The notes under the pieces are model-generated. The model saw only the letters and a list, made by a program, of their open reading frames with translations, was not told the origin of the DNA and did not search any database. Made by a program: the position numbers and the translations under genes. From assembly GCF_000143415.4 (NCBI RefSeq), contig NW_003314301.1:1103333-1167332 (forward strand): DNA of 64,000 bases. The letters run 5' to 3'. Source of the DNA: Selaginella moellendorffii (lineage: Eukaryota; Streptophyta; Lycopodiopsida; Selaginellales; Selaginellaceae). Below, piece after piece: positions 9,660 through 19,948 of this stretch (its first letter is position 1; each line of letters opens with the position of its first letter).

Positions 9660-11764
9660 CCAATCTTTCACGAAAAAGAATGGAAGGAGTGACGAATCGA
9701 GCCCTGGAGGAAGAGGTATTCCGAGATTTCCCCGATTTTGATCTTTGTGACGATTTTCCCTCGGATCGGGAAGAACTCGACCCGATCTAGCTATAAAGAA
9801 GAATGCGGCATCGGAAATCCCCGGCGCAGTCCCTGAAGTCGCCGCCTTTCAGAAAATGGTAAGAGATTGATTCTTCTTTACTACCATAGCCAATCTTCCC
9901 CACTGCAGCTGGTTCTTTCGGATCGCATGCACCTTGCTGCGCACCAATCTTTCGTCGCTAGAATGGGAGAAAGCACGACAGCACTGGAAGAAGAGGTATT
10001 TACAGATTTCCCTTTCTTCGATTCCTCCCGATCCAGAGATAAAGACGACTTTGGGAATCCCCAGAGCAACACTAACGTTGTTCCAGCTCTTTCCGATGCC
10101 CGGGGTAAGTTTTCCTGCAAGTTTTCGATTTTGAGCATGGATATATGGAACAGGATGCGACGAAGGCCACGAGGACCATGGCATAAAGCTATGGTCGACT
10201 TTCTTTGATAGATGCGATCCTTTCCGGGAACTCTTAGCTCCAGGTGATGTCTATTTTGGTTCTGCAAGGCTATAACAACTGGACCACATCTTTTCAGATA
10301 CTTCCTTTGCTAGATGCGATTCTTCCTGGGAGGAAATGGAAGCCTTATATCTTGTAAGTCGTCTCATTTCTACTTTCCAGCAGCCGTTGCCTTGGCTTCA
10401 TGCTGCATACAGATAAGTGGCATTCTGAACCTTGCTCTTGGGACGATCGACATTTATCGATGTATCCAACAAAAGGAGCAGCTGTTTACGCCACCAGAGC
10501 CTCACTATGCATACAATATGGGAGATCTGTGCAGGTGACGAGGACCAAAACATGATTGAGTCTCGTTTGCAGCTCAAATGCGACTACGTTTTCGGCTATG
10601 CCAATTCCATCCGAATGGATACAACAAACTTTCCGAAGAGGTATGTGTGCATTGCAATCTTCGTTGGCATTCCGCACTCCGGTTAACAAGCTCTGTCACA
10701 GGTATGAAGATGCAACGATTGTGGAGGAGCGAGTCGCTGAGCTCAACTCTCAAACGAGAAATCCTCTTGTCTTGGCTCTATATATCAGACGTATTCTTCG
10801 ACAGCCGTATGGGAATGCTTTGCTAGCAGAAGTGGGAGGAGTAGGCCGCCAATCTCTCACTAAACTGGCCACTTCCATGGCAGCTTATATGCTGAAGGTT
10901 TGTCTCTTTTCTCTTTCTTTCTTGCTTTCCTTTTTGTACTGTGTTCAGTGAATGAACTTTGCAGGTGGTTTTGAAAGGTGATAACAATGCTTTCAGTGAT
11001 CCTCAATTAATATTTCTCCAAGATATAAATAGTATTTTGAACACTGGAGAGGTATGGACTAGCCGTAAGCAGTCTCCAAATGCCCTCAAGCTTTTCTGGT
11101 TTGCTTTCAGGTGCCAAACCTTTACCCCGCGAGGGTCCGTGCTAAAAAGGCAGGAGTAGCAGGCACACAGGTGGAATTTACATGGTGGAGCAATACAAGA
11201 GAAATCTGCACACAGTCATTCTATTTTGTTCAGCATTTCGCACAAGCAGCAACGGCATTTTCACGTCACTCCGACTTCAGTTCTGGAGCTTTTGGAGGTG
11301 TGTTTCTGCGCTCATGTACGTAATGCTAATCCATTCTATTACTGTCACGCAGATGGGACTAAAAAAGCTGCTGGGTGCTCAACACCAAGTGAAAGTAATG
11401 AAAAAAGGAACGTAAAGCTCTTCAGACCGTCTTAATCAAAACTCGTGAAGAAACGGATTCAGAGCTTACTGTGGTAAGTATCCATCGCTGGTGATACTTG
11501 CACTTGGAGTAATAATGTGCTGCTGTGTGTAGGATATGCCAATATTGGGCGTTGGATACTCTTGCATCTGAAATTCAAGCAGCTGTGACGCTAGCTTATT
11601 GGGAAAGACTGCTGGATGCCTGGCTAAAGATGTGCAAGGAAAAGAACATCCCTTCTGCTCCAACCTTCGAGCTTCCCACAGTTCTGGGCAATCCTGCGGG
11701 AAGTAGCAACTGGGTGATACTGAATGATGGGCTTTCTATAGACCATGGCATCATTATCAAATAG
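9660..11764 (+). pseudogene. Axonemal dynein heavy chain fragment (end of AAA3 to start of AAA5)
   Basis: Exon-sized pieces with GT-AG borders match dynein heavy chains in order. HYAYNMGDLCR (10504-10536) corresponds to the end of AAA3. GNALLAEVGGVGRQSL (about 10809-10857) is the AAA4 P-loop with two key positions changed (family GVGGSGRQS). FLQDINSILNTGEV continues as PNLYPA after an intron (about 11015-11127). GLKKLLGAQHQVKVM (about 11355-11400) matches the start of the stalk. Near the end, WLKMCKEKNIPSAPTF and SIDHGIII match the strut before AAA5 (11600-11764). Most of the stalk and microtubule-binding domain is missing, and the coding potential 5' of 10300 is not dynein-like. There, two copies of an LEEEVF-DFP peptide (near 9703 and 9985) look duplicated. 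Axonemal dynein fits a plant with motile sperm. Confidence 0.75.
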
Positions 11765-11829
11765 TAGCCTTTGTTGATTGATCATTGAGGCTTGCTTTAG
11801 CGACAGCATCACCAAATACAACAAATCTT

Positions 11830-13320
11830 TCTAGTTTCTCAAAATCTTTTCATTTAATATAAGTATGTATTTCATTTTTTCATGGCTTTTGAATATGTTG
11901 TGTTATGTTCTAAAGCAAAATATTGATATTGCTGTTTATTTCATGTAATATATTAATACCTTGTGAATTTCACATTGATATGTCAATATTAATTTCATTG
12001 AAATAAAATAAAAGTCAATTTGATTGAAATGAAATCAATGAGATTTCAAAAGTCACAATAAAATAAAATTGATCATTAAAATTTTATTGAATCAATTTCA
12101 TTGATTTTTATTTCAATTTTAATTCAATTTAGATGAAATTCAATAAAAATCAATAATCAATTTGAAATGTTCATTTTTCATGGCTCTTAAATATATCATA
12201 CTATATTCTAAAGTAGGATATTAATATTGCTCTGTATTTCATATAATATATCAATACCTCTCCAATATTAAATTGATATATCAATATCAATTTTATTGAA
12301 ATAAAATAAAAGTTAATATGATTAAAATTAAATAAATGAAATTTTAAAGTCACAATGAAATGAAATTGATCATTAAAATTTCAATGAATTAATGATATTT
12401 TATTGAATTTTATATAATGTTTATTAAAAAAGTGTAAATTTTAATTCCTTTAGTAATTATTTACATGAAGTCATTTATAAAAAATACACATTCTAATTCC
12501 ATTTCTAAATAAAATATTAAGGAACTATTGACATGGGTGTTAATCTCAAAAGTTTCATCAAATGCCCTTACGTTGATGGGATTTTTGAAAAATATCAATA
12601 GTTACTAAATGAGACTCTACTAAGAACATAACAACTTTTAGAAATGCAATTGGAATATATAATTTTTACTGACAAATTCATGTACATAATTATTAAAGGA
12701 ATTTAAACTTATATTTTGTAACAAAAAAATTTAAATTTCAATAAGCTTTGCAAAATGAATGTCAAGATCTATTTAATTCTTGACACTAAAGAATTTTAGT
12801 TTCCTTGGTATCCACTTGAATAAATGTGATGAAAAATAGTAATTATGAAACTTAAGTTAGATGATTTATTCAAATTATTCATAGTGAACTATCAAAACAC
12901 CAAGTGCTATGAAATCATAAATTAATGAAAATCAATTGAATTTCAAAAGTCACAATAAAATAAAATTGATCATTAAAATTTCATTGAATCAATTTCATTT
13001 CATTGATTTTCATTTCAATTTCAATTCAATTTAAATGAAATTCAATGAAAATCAGTGATTAATTTAAAATGTTCATTTTTTTATGGCTTTTGAATATGTC
13101 ATACTATATTTTAAAGCAGGATATTGATATTACTCTATATTTTATGCAATATATTAATACCCCACCAATGTCACTTTGATATATCAATATCAATTTCATT
13201 GAATCAATTGAATCAATTTCAATAAATATGATAAAAAGTAGTAATTATAAAACCTAAATTAAATGATTTGCTCAAATTGTTCATGATGGACCATCAAAAC
13301 ATTTCATCCCTAACCCAAGT
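11830..13320. repeat. AT-rich intergenic tract with three copies of a ~150 bp unit
   Basis: Three diverged direct copies start with CATTTTT-ATGGCTYTTRAATAT and run through TTGATATRTCAATATYAATTT, at about 11872-12035, 12172-12320 and 13072-13220. Between them are simple runs of ATTTCATTGA and its complement. I see no coding potential. Confidence 0.7.
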
Positions 13321-13351
13321 GTTCTCCACTACATCTTGAATGTGCTGCAGC

Positions 13352-13985
13352 AGTTCATTGTGCCTGGATCTCTGGGTACATCACCACAGAACCATCACGA
13401 GCCACTCCCATAGCATCGGAGCAAGAACTTGGTGAGTTTGGACAATCCTTGGCCACATAGTATCCCAATGTCTCTGTGGTGATATCTCCAACCTCCTGGA
13501 AGTTGCCATCACAGCACTGGGATCCAATCACTTGGAACGAAAATCGAGGTTCTTCACCTCTCGTGACGCCAGGAGGCTATACACAAGATACACAAACTTC
13601 ACACAGATTGTTATCCTTGCTGATATTTATACGGCTCATACTTGGCACCAATTGCCAGCGTCCTCTTTACGTGTGCAGATGCACAAACCACAGCTGCCAC
13701 CTTGTACTCTGGATCAAAAGGCTCAAAATGGAGATATGGCTGAAGCGTTTCAGGTTTTGTCTTAAATATCCACGCACTTCTCCTTCCGGCCTCAAGCAAA
13801 GCAGCCTGGAACTGGCACAATCAGTCCGGATCATCGGCTCTGTCCAGCACCACTCGGGGGGATCCAGCCCAGAAACCAAAGAGCTGCTCGACCGCAGCAA
13901 AATCTCCTGGGCTGGTGAGCAATCCAGTGGACTCATACAGCAGCACGAGCTCACCATGGGATCATCGTGTTGCCACTCTCTGAAG
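13352..13985 (-). pseudogene. Unrecognised gene fragment with an in-frame stop
   Basis: On the minus strand a frame reads GELVLLYESTGLLTSPGDF, then GSPRVVLDRADDPD, an in-frame TGA (13821-13823), then LCQFQAALLEAGRRSAWIF and EPFDPEYKVAAVVCASAHV. A GT-AG intron of about 90 bp (13555-13640) would join this to a last exon containing VIGSQCCDGNFQEVGD and YYVAKDCPNSP, ending at TGA near 13366. The composition is ordinary gene-like. I do not recognise the family. The stop suggests a broken gene. Confidence 0.45.
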
Positions 13986-13989
13986 GCTT

Positions 13990-14400
13990 ACAGGTTATTT
14001 AGTAATACCTTTTAAGTGTGAATGCAAGCATTTTAAAACACGTTATTAATCTAAAAGTAAACTAACATTACTCTTATGATTAGCATTATTTATGGCCTTG
14101 CACTAGCAATGTATTCCAGATAGACCAGCCGTTAAAAGCTGACACAAACAGTTACTTTTTTGTTGACTTTTATTTGACTAGGTTGACTTTACATGTGCAT
14201 ATGTATGACAGATGGAGAGCAAGGTTGGAAGTATTGCAGAAGACATAGGAATGCATTTTGGACAGTGCTAATTATCTATTCGACGTAAAAAGCACACTTC
14301 TACATCCCGTAAGTTTTTGCTGTATATTGCTGTTTATGGTCTGTCCAATCCTGTTTGGGATTTATAAAAACATGTTCGCATGAATGACAAAGGCATTTGT
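13990..14400. other. Intergenic, nothing recognised
   Basis: Moderately AT-rich DNA between the unrecognised gene fragment and block B. I found no open reading frame, repeat or RNA gene here. Confidence 0.5.
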
Positions 14401-14710
14401 GGTGGGCGAGAAGAAGAGATTGATCGATGTGGGCGAAGCTGGAAGAGAAAGCGTGAAGTGATCGATGTGGGCGACTTACTTTGATCAATCGAGTGTCGCC
14501 CAAATGCGTCTTTGCTCCAAAATCTTTCCTCTCGTCGATGGATCGACTTGATCGAGGGAGAGATGGGAACATATGTGGCGAACTTATACAACACTTGACC
14601 GCCGATTCCAGCAGACGATCACGGAGATGAAAAAGCGCGGTAAAATTTGTCGCATTGGTCAATAATTCTGAAGTTTAGGTCAGGCAAACAGGGGTTAGGG
14701 TTTATGGCGA

Positions 14711-16397
14711 ATGAGGCAATGCCGCGCCAAGGAGCGAGCGATCCACGCCTTCGCGAATGTAGGCTGGGATTCCTCAACGATTCCATCGCAGTGGTGTCAT
14801 CGATCATGTTCTGGCGCGAGGAGGAGGGATTTCTTCAGCGAGGTAGGCGGTCCAAACGTTTTCACCTTCCTCGTGGCATTCAAGGCGTGCAGCATGGCGA
14901 GAGAGCTCGAGCTTGGCAGAAGAATTCACGACGACGCTGCTGGGATTGGAGATCTTTCTAGCAATTTCGTGGCCACCGCTGCCGTGGACATGTACTCGAG
15001 CTGTGGAAGCATGGCGGAGGCTCGCAGGATCTTTGAGAACTTGGCAAATCCAGACGTGGCGCTGTGGAACTCTCTGGTGATGGGATACGCGAGAAACAGG
15101 GATAGCAAGCTGGCTTTGGAGTTTTTCTTCGCGATGGACCGCGAAGCAAATGCTCGGAGCTATGTAGCGGGGCTCACGGCTTGCTCGGGCATGGCTGGCG
15201 AAGAACAGGGACAGGAGATCGATGGGAAAGAGATCAAAGTTATGAGCCTGGAAAAGGGGATGGAAATTCACTCGCGAGCAGTGAAAGGTGGTCACTTGGG
15301 AGAGATTTTCGTGCAGAACTCGCTGGTGGACATGTATGGAAAGTGTGGGAGCGTTCTGGACGCAAGAACAGTGTTTGACAGGATGATGCATCACGACGTG
15401 ATCTCGTGGAATTCTCTAATGGTCGGATCTGTGGAAAGTGGTGAGATCGACTTGGCTCTCGATCTCTTCGACTGGATCCATCGAAGCTGCGAGCTGCTGA
15501 TAAACCCGAGAGTCTACGTGACTGCTCTCACGGCGTGCTCTCGCAAGGCTATGAAAGAAGAGCGGAAGGTGGGAGGACTTGTGAAGATCGAGAGCCTTGA
15601 GAGAAGCATGGAAGTTCACTGCTTGGCGTCCGGGAAGAACAGCTGTGATCAGCTAGATCTCTTCGTGGGAAACATCACTCGTCGAAGCGTATTCCAAGTG
15701 CTCGTCCATGCTGGACGCTCGGCGAGCTTTCGACAGGATGAAAGACCACGATGCTGTGTCTTGGACGAGCCTCATTCTGGGATACACAGACAACAACGAA
15801 GCCGAGCTAGCTCTGGAGATCTTCTCGGCTATGGCGGCTCAAGGCGTTTGCAAGCTCCACTCTGGGACTTTCGTGGCGGCCTTGACGGCTTGCTCGAGCT
15901 TGGAGAGGGTCCAGGAATTCCACTCTCGGTTTCTGGAGGCTGGTTGCTACGACAACGCTGGGGCTGTCGTCGAGAACAGCTTGATCGACGCTTACTCGAG
16001 ATGTGGAAGAACAGTGGAGGCAAAGTCTGTGTTTGATTCGATCGAGAGCCCGACTGTGGTCTCGTGGAACGCTCTCATGCTGGGATACGAGGAGAATGGT
16101 GAATCCCAGCTCGCTCTCGACTTGTTCCAGATGATGATACGGCAGAGGCTGTGCTCTCCTAACGCCAAAACTCTCGTCGCCGCGCTCACGGCCTGTGCAA
16201 GACTCGGGGCAGCCGAGGAGAGCTCCAGAGAGAAGGCTGCGTTGCTTCAAACAGGCGTGTCCATTCAGCGTGAAGCCGAGAGACTCTTCTACGACTCGGA
16301 CGTGTCTGTGACGCGAGCTCTCGAGGTCATGTATGCAAAGTGTGGTGAAGCTCGCGAGATTTTCCTGGGCGATGATGGTGATGGAAGTCACAGATAA
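14711..16397 (+). pseudogene. PPR protein, copy B, with one frameshift
   Basis: The first frame runs from ATG 14711 to about 15672 and contains PPR helices (DMYSSCGSMAEARRIFE, LVDMYGKCGSVLDARTVFD, MMHHDVISWNSLMVGSVE). The second frame, to the TAA at 16395-16397, continues with SWTSLILGYTDNNEAELAL and MLGYEENGESQLAL. Comparison with copy A (AACACACTC at about 6385) shows one extra base in copy B near 15673 (AACATCACTC). One inserted base therefore separates two otherwise intact halves of a ~560-residue protein. It could be a sequencing error, but copy A is broken too, which argues for loss of function of this family member. The stop lies 67 bp from the stop of the convergent PPR gene. Confidence 0.85.
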
Positions 16398-16464
16398 TTT
16401 TGTAAGTTTTGATCATTTTCTTCGATCTCTTCTGAAAAAATTGGTTTCTCTTCTTGTGAGTAGT

Positions 16465-18351
16465 TTAAGAGCGCATGCTCTTTGGCTTGACGGCTTCCAT
16501 GGCCCGGAGCGCCACCTCCGCGTCCTCCTTGTTCCTGGCACTGCCGTACATGCTTGACAATAGCATGTACGGCGCCGAGTTCTCGGGATCCATCACAAAC
16601 GCCCTCTCTGCCGCCCTGGCCGCGCGCTTGAAATCCCCAAAGACTTTACACCCGCCGACGAGCGAGATCCACGCCACCACATCCGCGCTCGCCGGCATTG
16701 TCTCGATGAGCTCCTCGCAAATCTCCAGCCACCCCCCGCGCGCCAGCAAATCCACCACGCACCCAAACAGGCTGACCTCCGGCACGATCCCGAAGTCCCG
16801 CTGGAGCGACACGAAGTAACCGATGCCGTCTTCCAGCCGACCAGCGTGGCTGCATGCCGACAGCAGGCTCAAGAAGCTGATCCCGTCGGGGACATTTCCT
16901 TCCAGAAGCATGACGTGGAAGAGTTCTATGGCCGCCACGTTGCAGCCGGCCTGGGTATGTGCCGACAGGATCGCGTTCCACGCCACGACGTTGGGACGGG
17001 ACATTCCGGCGAACACGTCAGCAGCCCGCCGGAGGTTGCCGCATTTAGCGTACATGTTGAGCATGCCGGTACGGACAGCCGGGTCGGACGCTAGGTCCGT
17101 ACACTTGATGCTTTCGTGGACAAGGATCCCATCGTTGAGTGCTGAGGCGTTGAGACACGCGTCAAGGATCGCGATGATGGTGATGACGTTGGGGCGTACC
17201 CCGTCCAAGTCCATCTCACGGAAGAGGCCTAGGGCTTGCGTTAGCTGCCCGTTCTGGGCATATGCCGACAGCATGGCGTTCCACGTGGCTGCCACGCGGA
17301 CAGGCAGCGCGTCGAATATGCCCCGCGCATCCCGCAACCAGCCGTGATGCCCGTACGCCGTGATCGCCGCCGTCCATCCCACCATGTTGTTGGACGGCAT
17401 CCACGGCAGGAGGGCCTCCACCTCCTCCAAGCTCCCGCATTTGCCGTAGAAATTGACGAGCGAGGTCACGACAATGGCCTCGCGCTCCAATCCAACCGCT
17501 GCGAGGGATTCGTGGATCGATCGGCCCTCCCAGAGATCCCCCAGCGAGGAGCATGCGCTGATCACACCCGCGGCAGTGACACGATCCGGGAGGAAGCCCT
17601 CGAGATCCATCGCCCGGAAGAACCCTAGCGCGAGCTTGGCGTGGCCATTCTGGGCGCTGGCGGATACCATTGCGTTCCAGGAGATCGTGTTCTTCTCGGG
17701 CATCTGGTGGAAGAGATCGCAGCACTCGCCCAGATGCCCCAACCGGGCATAGCCTGTGACGATCGAATTCCAGCTGACGATGTCGCGCTCGCGCATCCGA
17801 TCGAAGAGATCCCTGGCCTCGCGGATTCGATCGCCCTGGACGAACGCTTGGAGCATCGCATTCCAGGAGACGATGTTCTTGCGCGGGATGTGGTGGAAGA
17901 TTTCCACTGCTAGATCGAGATGCCCGTTTTGGGCATAGCCAGAGAAGAGGATGTTCCACGAGTAGAGATTTTGATCCGGGATGGAATCAAAGACCTCGCG
18001 CGCCGATTGTAGATCGCCGCACTGCGCGTACATCTGGACGAGGAGATTGAGAAGAAATCGATTGCGCGAATGGGAGATCGAGGAGGAGATTTTGGAGTGG
18101 ATTCGTTTGCCCTCTTCCAGCGCCCGCGCGAAACCGCTGTCGCGAAGGAGCGCCGCGTAGATAGCCTGGCTCTCGGCGATCTGCCCCTGCTCGAGGAGAT
18201 TGAGCGTCGACTGGACCCCCTTGCGGCATTCTTCCCGGATCCCGGCGTCTTTGTTGAATGCCTTCTTCGCAGAGTGGCCCTTGACGAAGAATGCGGGAGG
18301 AATCGCATCGGTGTGGAGGAAAGACCGCTGGATCCAGCGCCTTCTCTTCAT
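16465..18351 (-). CDS. Pentatricopeptide repeat protein (PLS type), 628 aa
   Basis: An intact intronless PPR gene. The Arg-rich N-terminus (MKRRRWIQRSFLHT) suits targeting to mitochondria or plastids, where these proteins bind single RNA sites for editing, splicing or stability. Repeats are clear from about residue 95 on: LVQMYAQCGDLQSAREVFD, YSWNILFSGYAQNGHLDLA, SWNAMLQAFVQGDRIREA, TWNAMLSAYAQNGQLTQAL, MLNMYAKCGNLRRAADVFA. The C-terminus (CKVFGDFKRAARAAERAF, then APYMLLSSMYGSARN) resembles the E region, and it stops without a DYW deaminase domain. If it acts in C-to-U editing, a DYW domain would have to come from a partner. The block A counterpart is reduced to two remnants. Confidence 0.93.
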   Translation of the reverse strand: MKRRRWIQRSFLHTDAIPPAFFVKGHSAKKAFNKDAGIREECRKGVQSTLNLLEQGQIAESQAIYAALLRDSGFARALEEGKRIHSKISSSISHSRNRFLLNLLVQMYAQCGDLQSAREVFDSIPDQNLYSWNILFSGYAQNGHLDLAVEIFHHIPRKNIVSWNAMLQAFVQGDRIREARDLFDRMRERDIVSWNSIVTGYARLGHLGECCDLFHQMPEKNTISWNAMVSASAQNGHAKLALGFFRAMDLEGFLPDRVTAAGVISACSSLGDLWEGRSIHESLAAVGLEREAIVVTSLVNFYGKCGSLEEVEALLPWMPSNNMVGWTAAITAYGHHGWLRDARGIFDALPVRVAATWNAMLSAYAQNGQLTQALGLFREMDLDGVRPNVITIIAILDACLNASALNDGILVHESIKCTDLASDPAVRTGMLNMYAKCGNLRRAADVFAGMSRPNVVAWNAILSAHTQAGCNVAAIELFHVMLLEGNVPDGISFLSLLSACSHAGRLEDGIGYFVSLQRDFGIVPEVSLFGCVVDLLARGGWLEICEELIETMPASADVVAWISLVGGCKVFGDFKRAARAAERAFVMDPENSAPYMLLSSMYGSARNKEDAEVALRAMEAVKPKSMRS

Positions 18352-18464
18352 TCCATTCCATTTTCTTGCAAGAACCTAATCCTTGTTTTTAGGGCTCTTG
18401 GTAGCGCGCCAAATTTTTTTTATATAATGCTTAAATCGGAAGGGTGGTCGAGCATGCCAACGAG

Positions 18465-19110
18465 GTATGCCGCTTAGTTTCCAGAGCTCTAGAAAGTTTA
18501 GGAAAGTAGCCCCAAGCTTGGCCTGGTTGTAATCATCTAGCAGCTCGTGAAGCCTTGGAAACACTTGAACATAAATGCTTGCAATGGAAATCGACTGCAT
18601 TATATATTTCGCTGATGGTTGGATAGGGAACATGAAAGAAACTGAAATAGCAAAAAACTCATGAAAATTTTACTCTGGAATCTTCTTACTCGTTTGGCAC
18701 CAGGTATGATACAGATACCTGTATAGGCCAGACCCAATCGTTTGTGCTGTAAGGCGAAGCACAGACGTGGAGCTTGTAGTGATGAGCAGGCTCATCTCCC
18801 TCCAAGAGCTTTCGTCCCATGCCAGAGCCTGACGAACACAACGCTGGTGCTAAAGCATGGTCCGTGGGGAAGAGTGGTGAGGTAAGACTCGTTCATGAAC
18901 ACTTCCATCGTATCCAGCAGCTCCTCGTCGCCCAGCTCCTCTTCCCCAAATCCAAGAGTGCAAAGAAAGAGTGGAGCCTTGTGAGTTAGGGGATCACATC
19001 CACACATTGCTTCCCAAACTCCCCATCCCATCATCTTGTTGTGTCTGCCCAGTTTGTGATTTCTGAGGCAGTACAGGGTGGGCGATGATTTCTTCCTGTC
19101 TGCCCAGGGG
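18465..19110 (-). pseudogene. Unrecognised gene, copy B (frameshifted)
   Basis: The minus-strand frame gives MMGWGVWEAMCGCDPLTHK, then GDEELLDTMEVFMNESYLT and PCFSTSVVFV (about 19034-18835), matching copy A at 9154-9474. After STSVVFV the frame is lost relative to copy A, so this copy is broken at a different place. The 5' end is missing or replaced near 19110-19180, where the retroelement region begins. Family unknown. Confidence 0.5.
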
Positions 19111-19204
19111 CAGGCAATTGCAAGGTTTTTTCTTTATTGTTTTGTGCCTAGGCATTGGATTTGGACCCCAAACCAACTGGTAATGAAATAATAATAATAC
19201 TTTA

Positions 19205-19430
19205 TATATTATTATATATAAAATTAAACTTTAGTTGTGAGTGCTTGGAATATGGAAAGGGAATATAGAAATATGCATATCAACCCAAAAACCCTAACTT
19301 ATATACAGAAGCGAATGGTCTGGATTGAAACCAATCCGACGGCTACCAAAATCCCACTACGTTAATATTAGTATACGGCATTATAGCCATACACGTGGCC
19401 TTTACATCATCAGAATAATGGAAAACCATT
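19205..19430 (-). repeat. LTR-like repeat, TGTGAGG family, copy 1
   Basis: Read on the minus strand it contains TATACTAATATTA, GTAGCCGTCGGATTGGTTTC, a TATA-like TGTATATAAGTTAGGGTTTT and ATTCCAAGCACTCACAACT. The same order appears at 54725-54935 (minus) and 56648-56860 (plus). I infer an LTR fragment; the ends are not certain. Confidence 0.65.
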
Positions 19431-19474
19431 AGGGTTCTCTTGTAGACGGGCCAGGATCTGGAGGAACGTCAGGA

Positions 19475-19692
19475 GTGTCAAAGTTAACCTACCAAAATTG
19501 ACCCAAGAACTATCGAACAAGAGAAATGAAACTTTTGAGTTTATAGAAATATATATTACTTTATTGATTTGCAAGATTTAGTGAAAGATTTGCAAAAACT
19601 ATTCTTTATTTTGATTCTCATACTCTGTGACAAGCTTATGAGTATGTGTAAGATTACCAAGAGGCTCTCATGTTGATTCACAAGATGGATAA
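19475..19692 (-). mobile_element. 3' end of an older chromovirus, split by a nested LTR element
   Basis: This matches 34780-34995 of the chromovirus described below (TATTACTTTATTGATTTGCA and TGTAAGATT motifs, CTCATACTC-GTGACAAGCT). The reading resumes at 24598 after the inserted element, with the duplicated GATAA at the joint. It is the C-terminal end of the pol region and the untranslated DNA beyond it. Confidence 0.75.
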
Positions 19693-19925
19693 TGTTAGGT
19701 GCCAGCTTTGACTACGTGATCAACGTCGGTCAAAAGGAGGCTCAAGGGTATATTAAGGCACGTTAGGGTAAGGGACTTAACCTACCCTAGGGCTCATAGT
19801 GGAGCGGCGGTGCAGTGGAGCTTTTGAGGTAGCTCGGGGGTGGTTGGGTGGTGAGGAACCTCAAGAGGTGGCGTAGCATAGTCTAGGGCAACTAGATCTT
19901 TGTCTTTTTGTGCTGGATCATAACA
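19693..19925 (+). repeat. 5' LTR of the nested Ty3/gypsy element
   Basis: Begins TGTTAGGTGCC and ends CATAACA. 233 bp, the same length as the 3' LTR with no gaps. I count 13 differences, all transitions. Confidence 0.93.
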
Positions 19926-19926
19926 T

Positions 19927-19938
19927 TGGTATCAGAGG
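19927..19938 (+). promoter_or_regulatory. Primer binding site (initiator Met-tRNA type)
   Basis: TGGTATCAGAGG directly follows the 5' LTR. It fits the usual TGGTATCAGAGC site for priming by the initiator tRNA except at the last base. Confidence 0.85.
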
Positions 19939-19948
19939 ATTGGTTGCG

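Larger units (their letters stand above)
14401..19110. repeat. Segmental duplication, block B (better preserved copy)
   Basis: Collinear with block A at 5225-9540, about 9.2 kb apart and in the same orientation. It keeps the full convergent PPR gene and a longer version of the + strand PPR gene. The end of similarity near 19110 coincides with the start of retroelement sequence. Confidence 0.9.

Noticed and set aside
13821..13823. TGA read as selenocysteine
   Set aside because: Land plants lack the selenocysteine system; a nonsense mutation is simpler.
15807..16391. 194-codon frame on the minus strand
   Set aside because: It is the antisense of the PPR repeats of copy B; the same shadow frame appears over copy A (6418-7084) and has no recognisable motif.
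19927..19938. tRNA gene remnant
   Set aside because: The tRNA-like string is a retroelement primer binding site directly next to the LTR.
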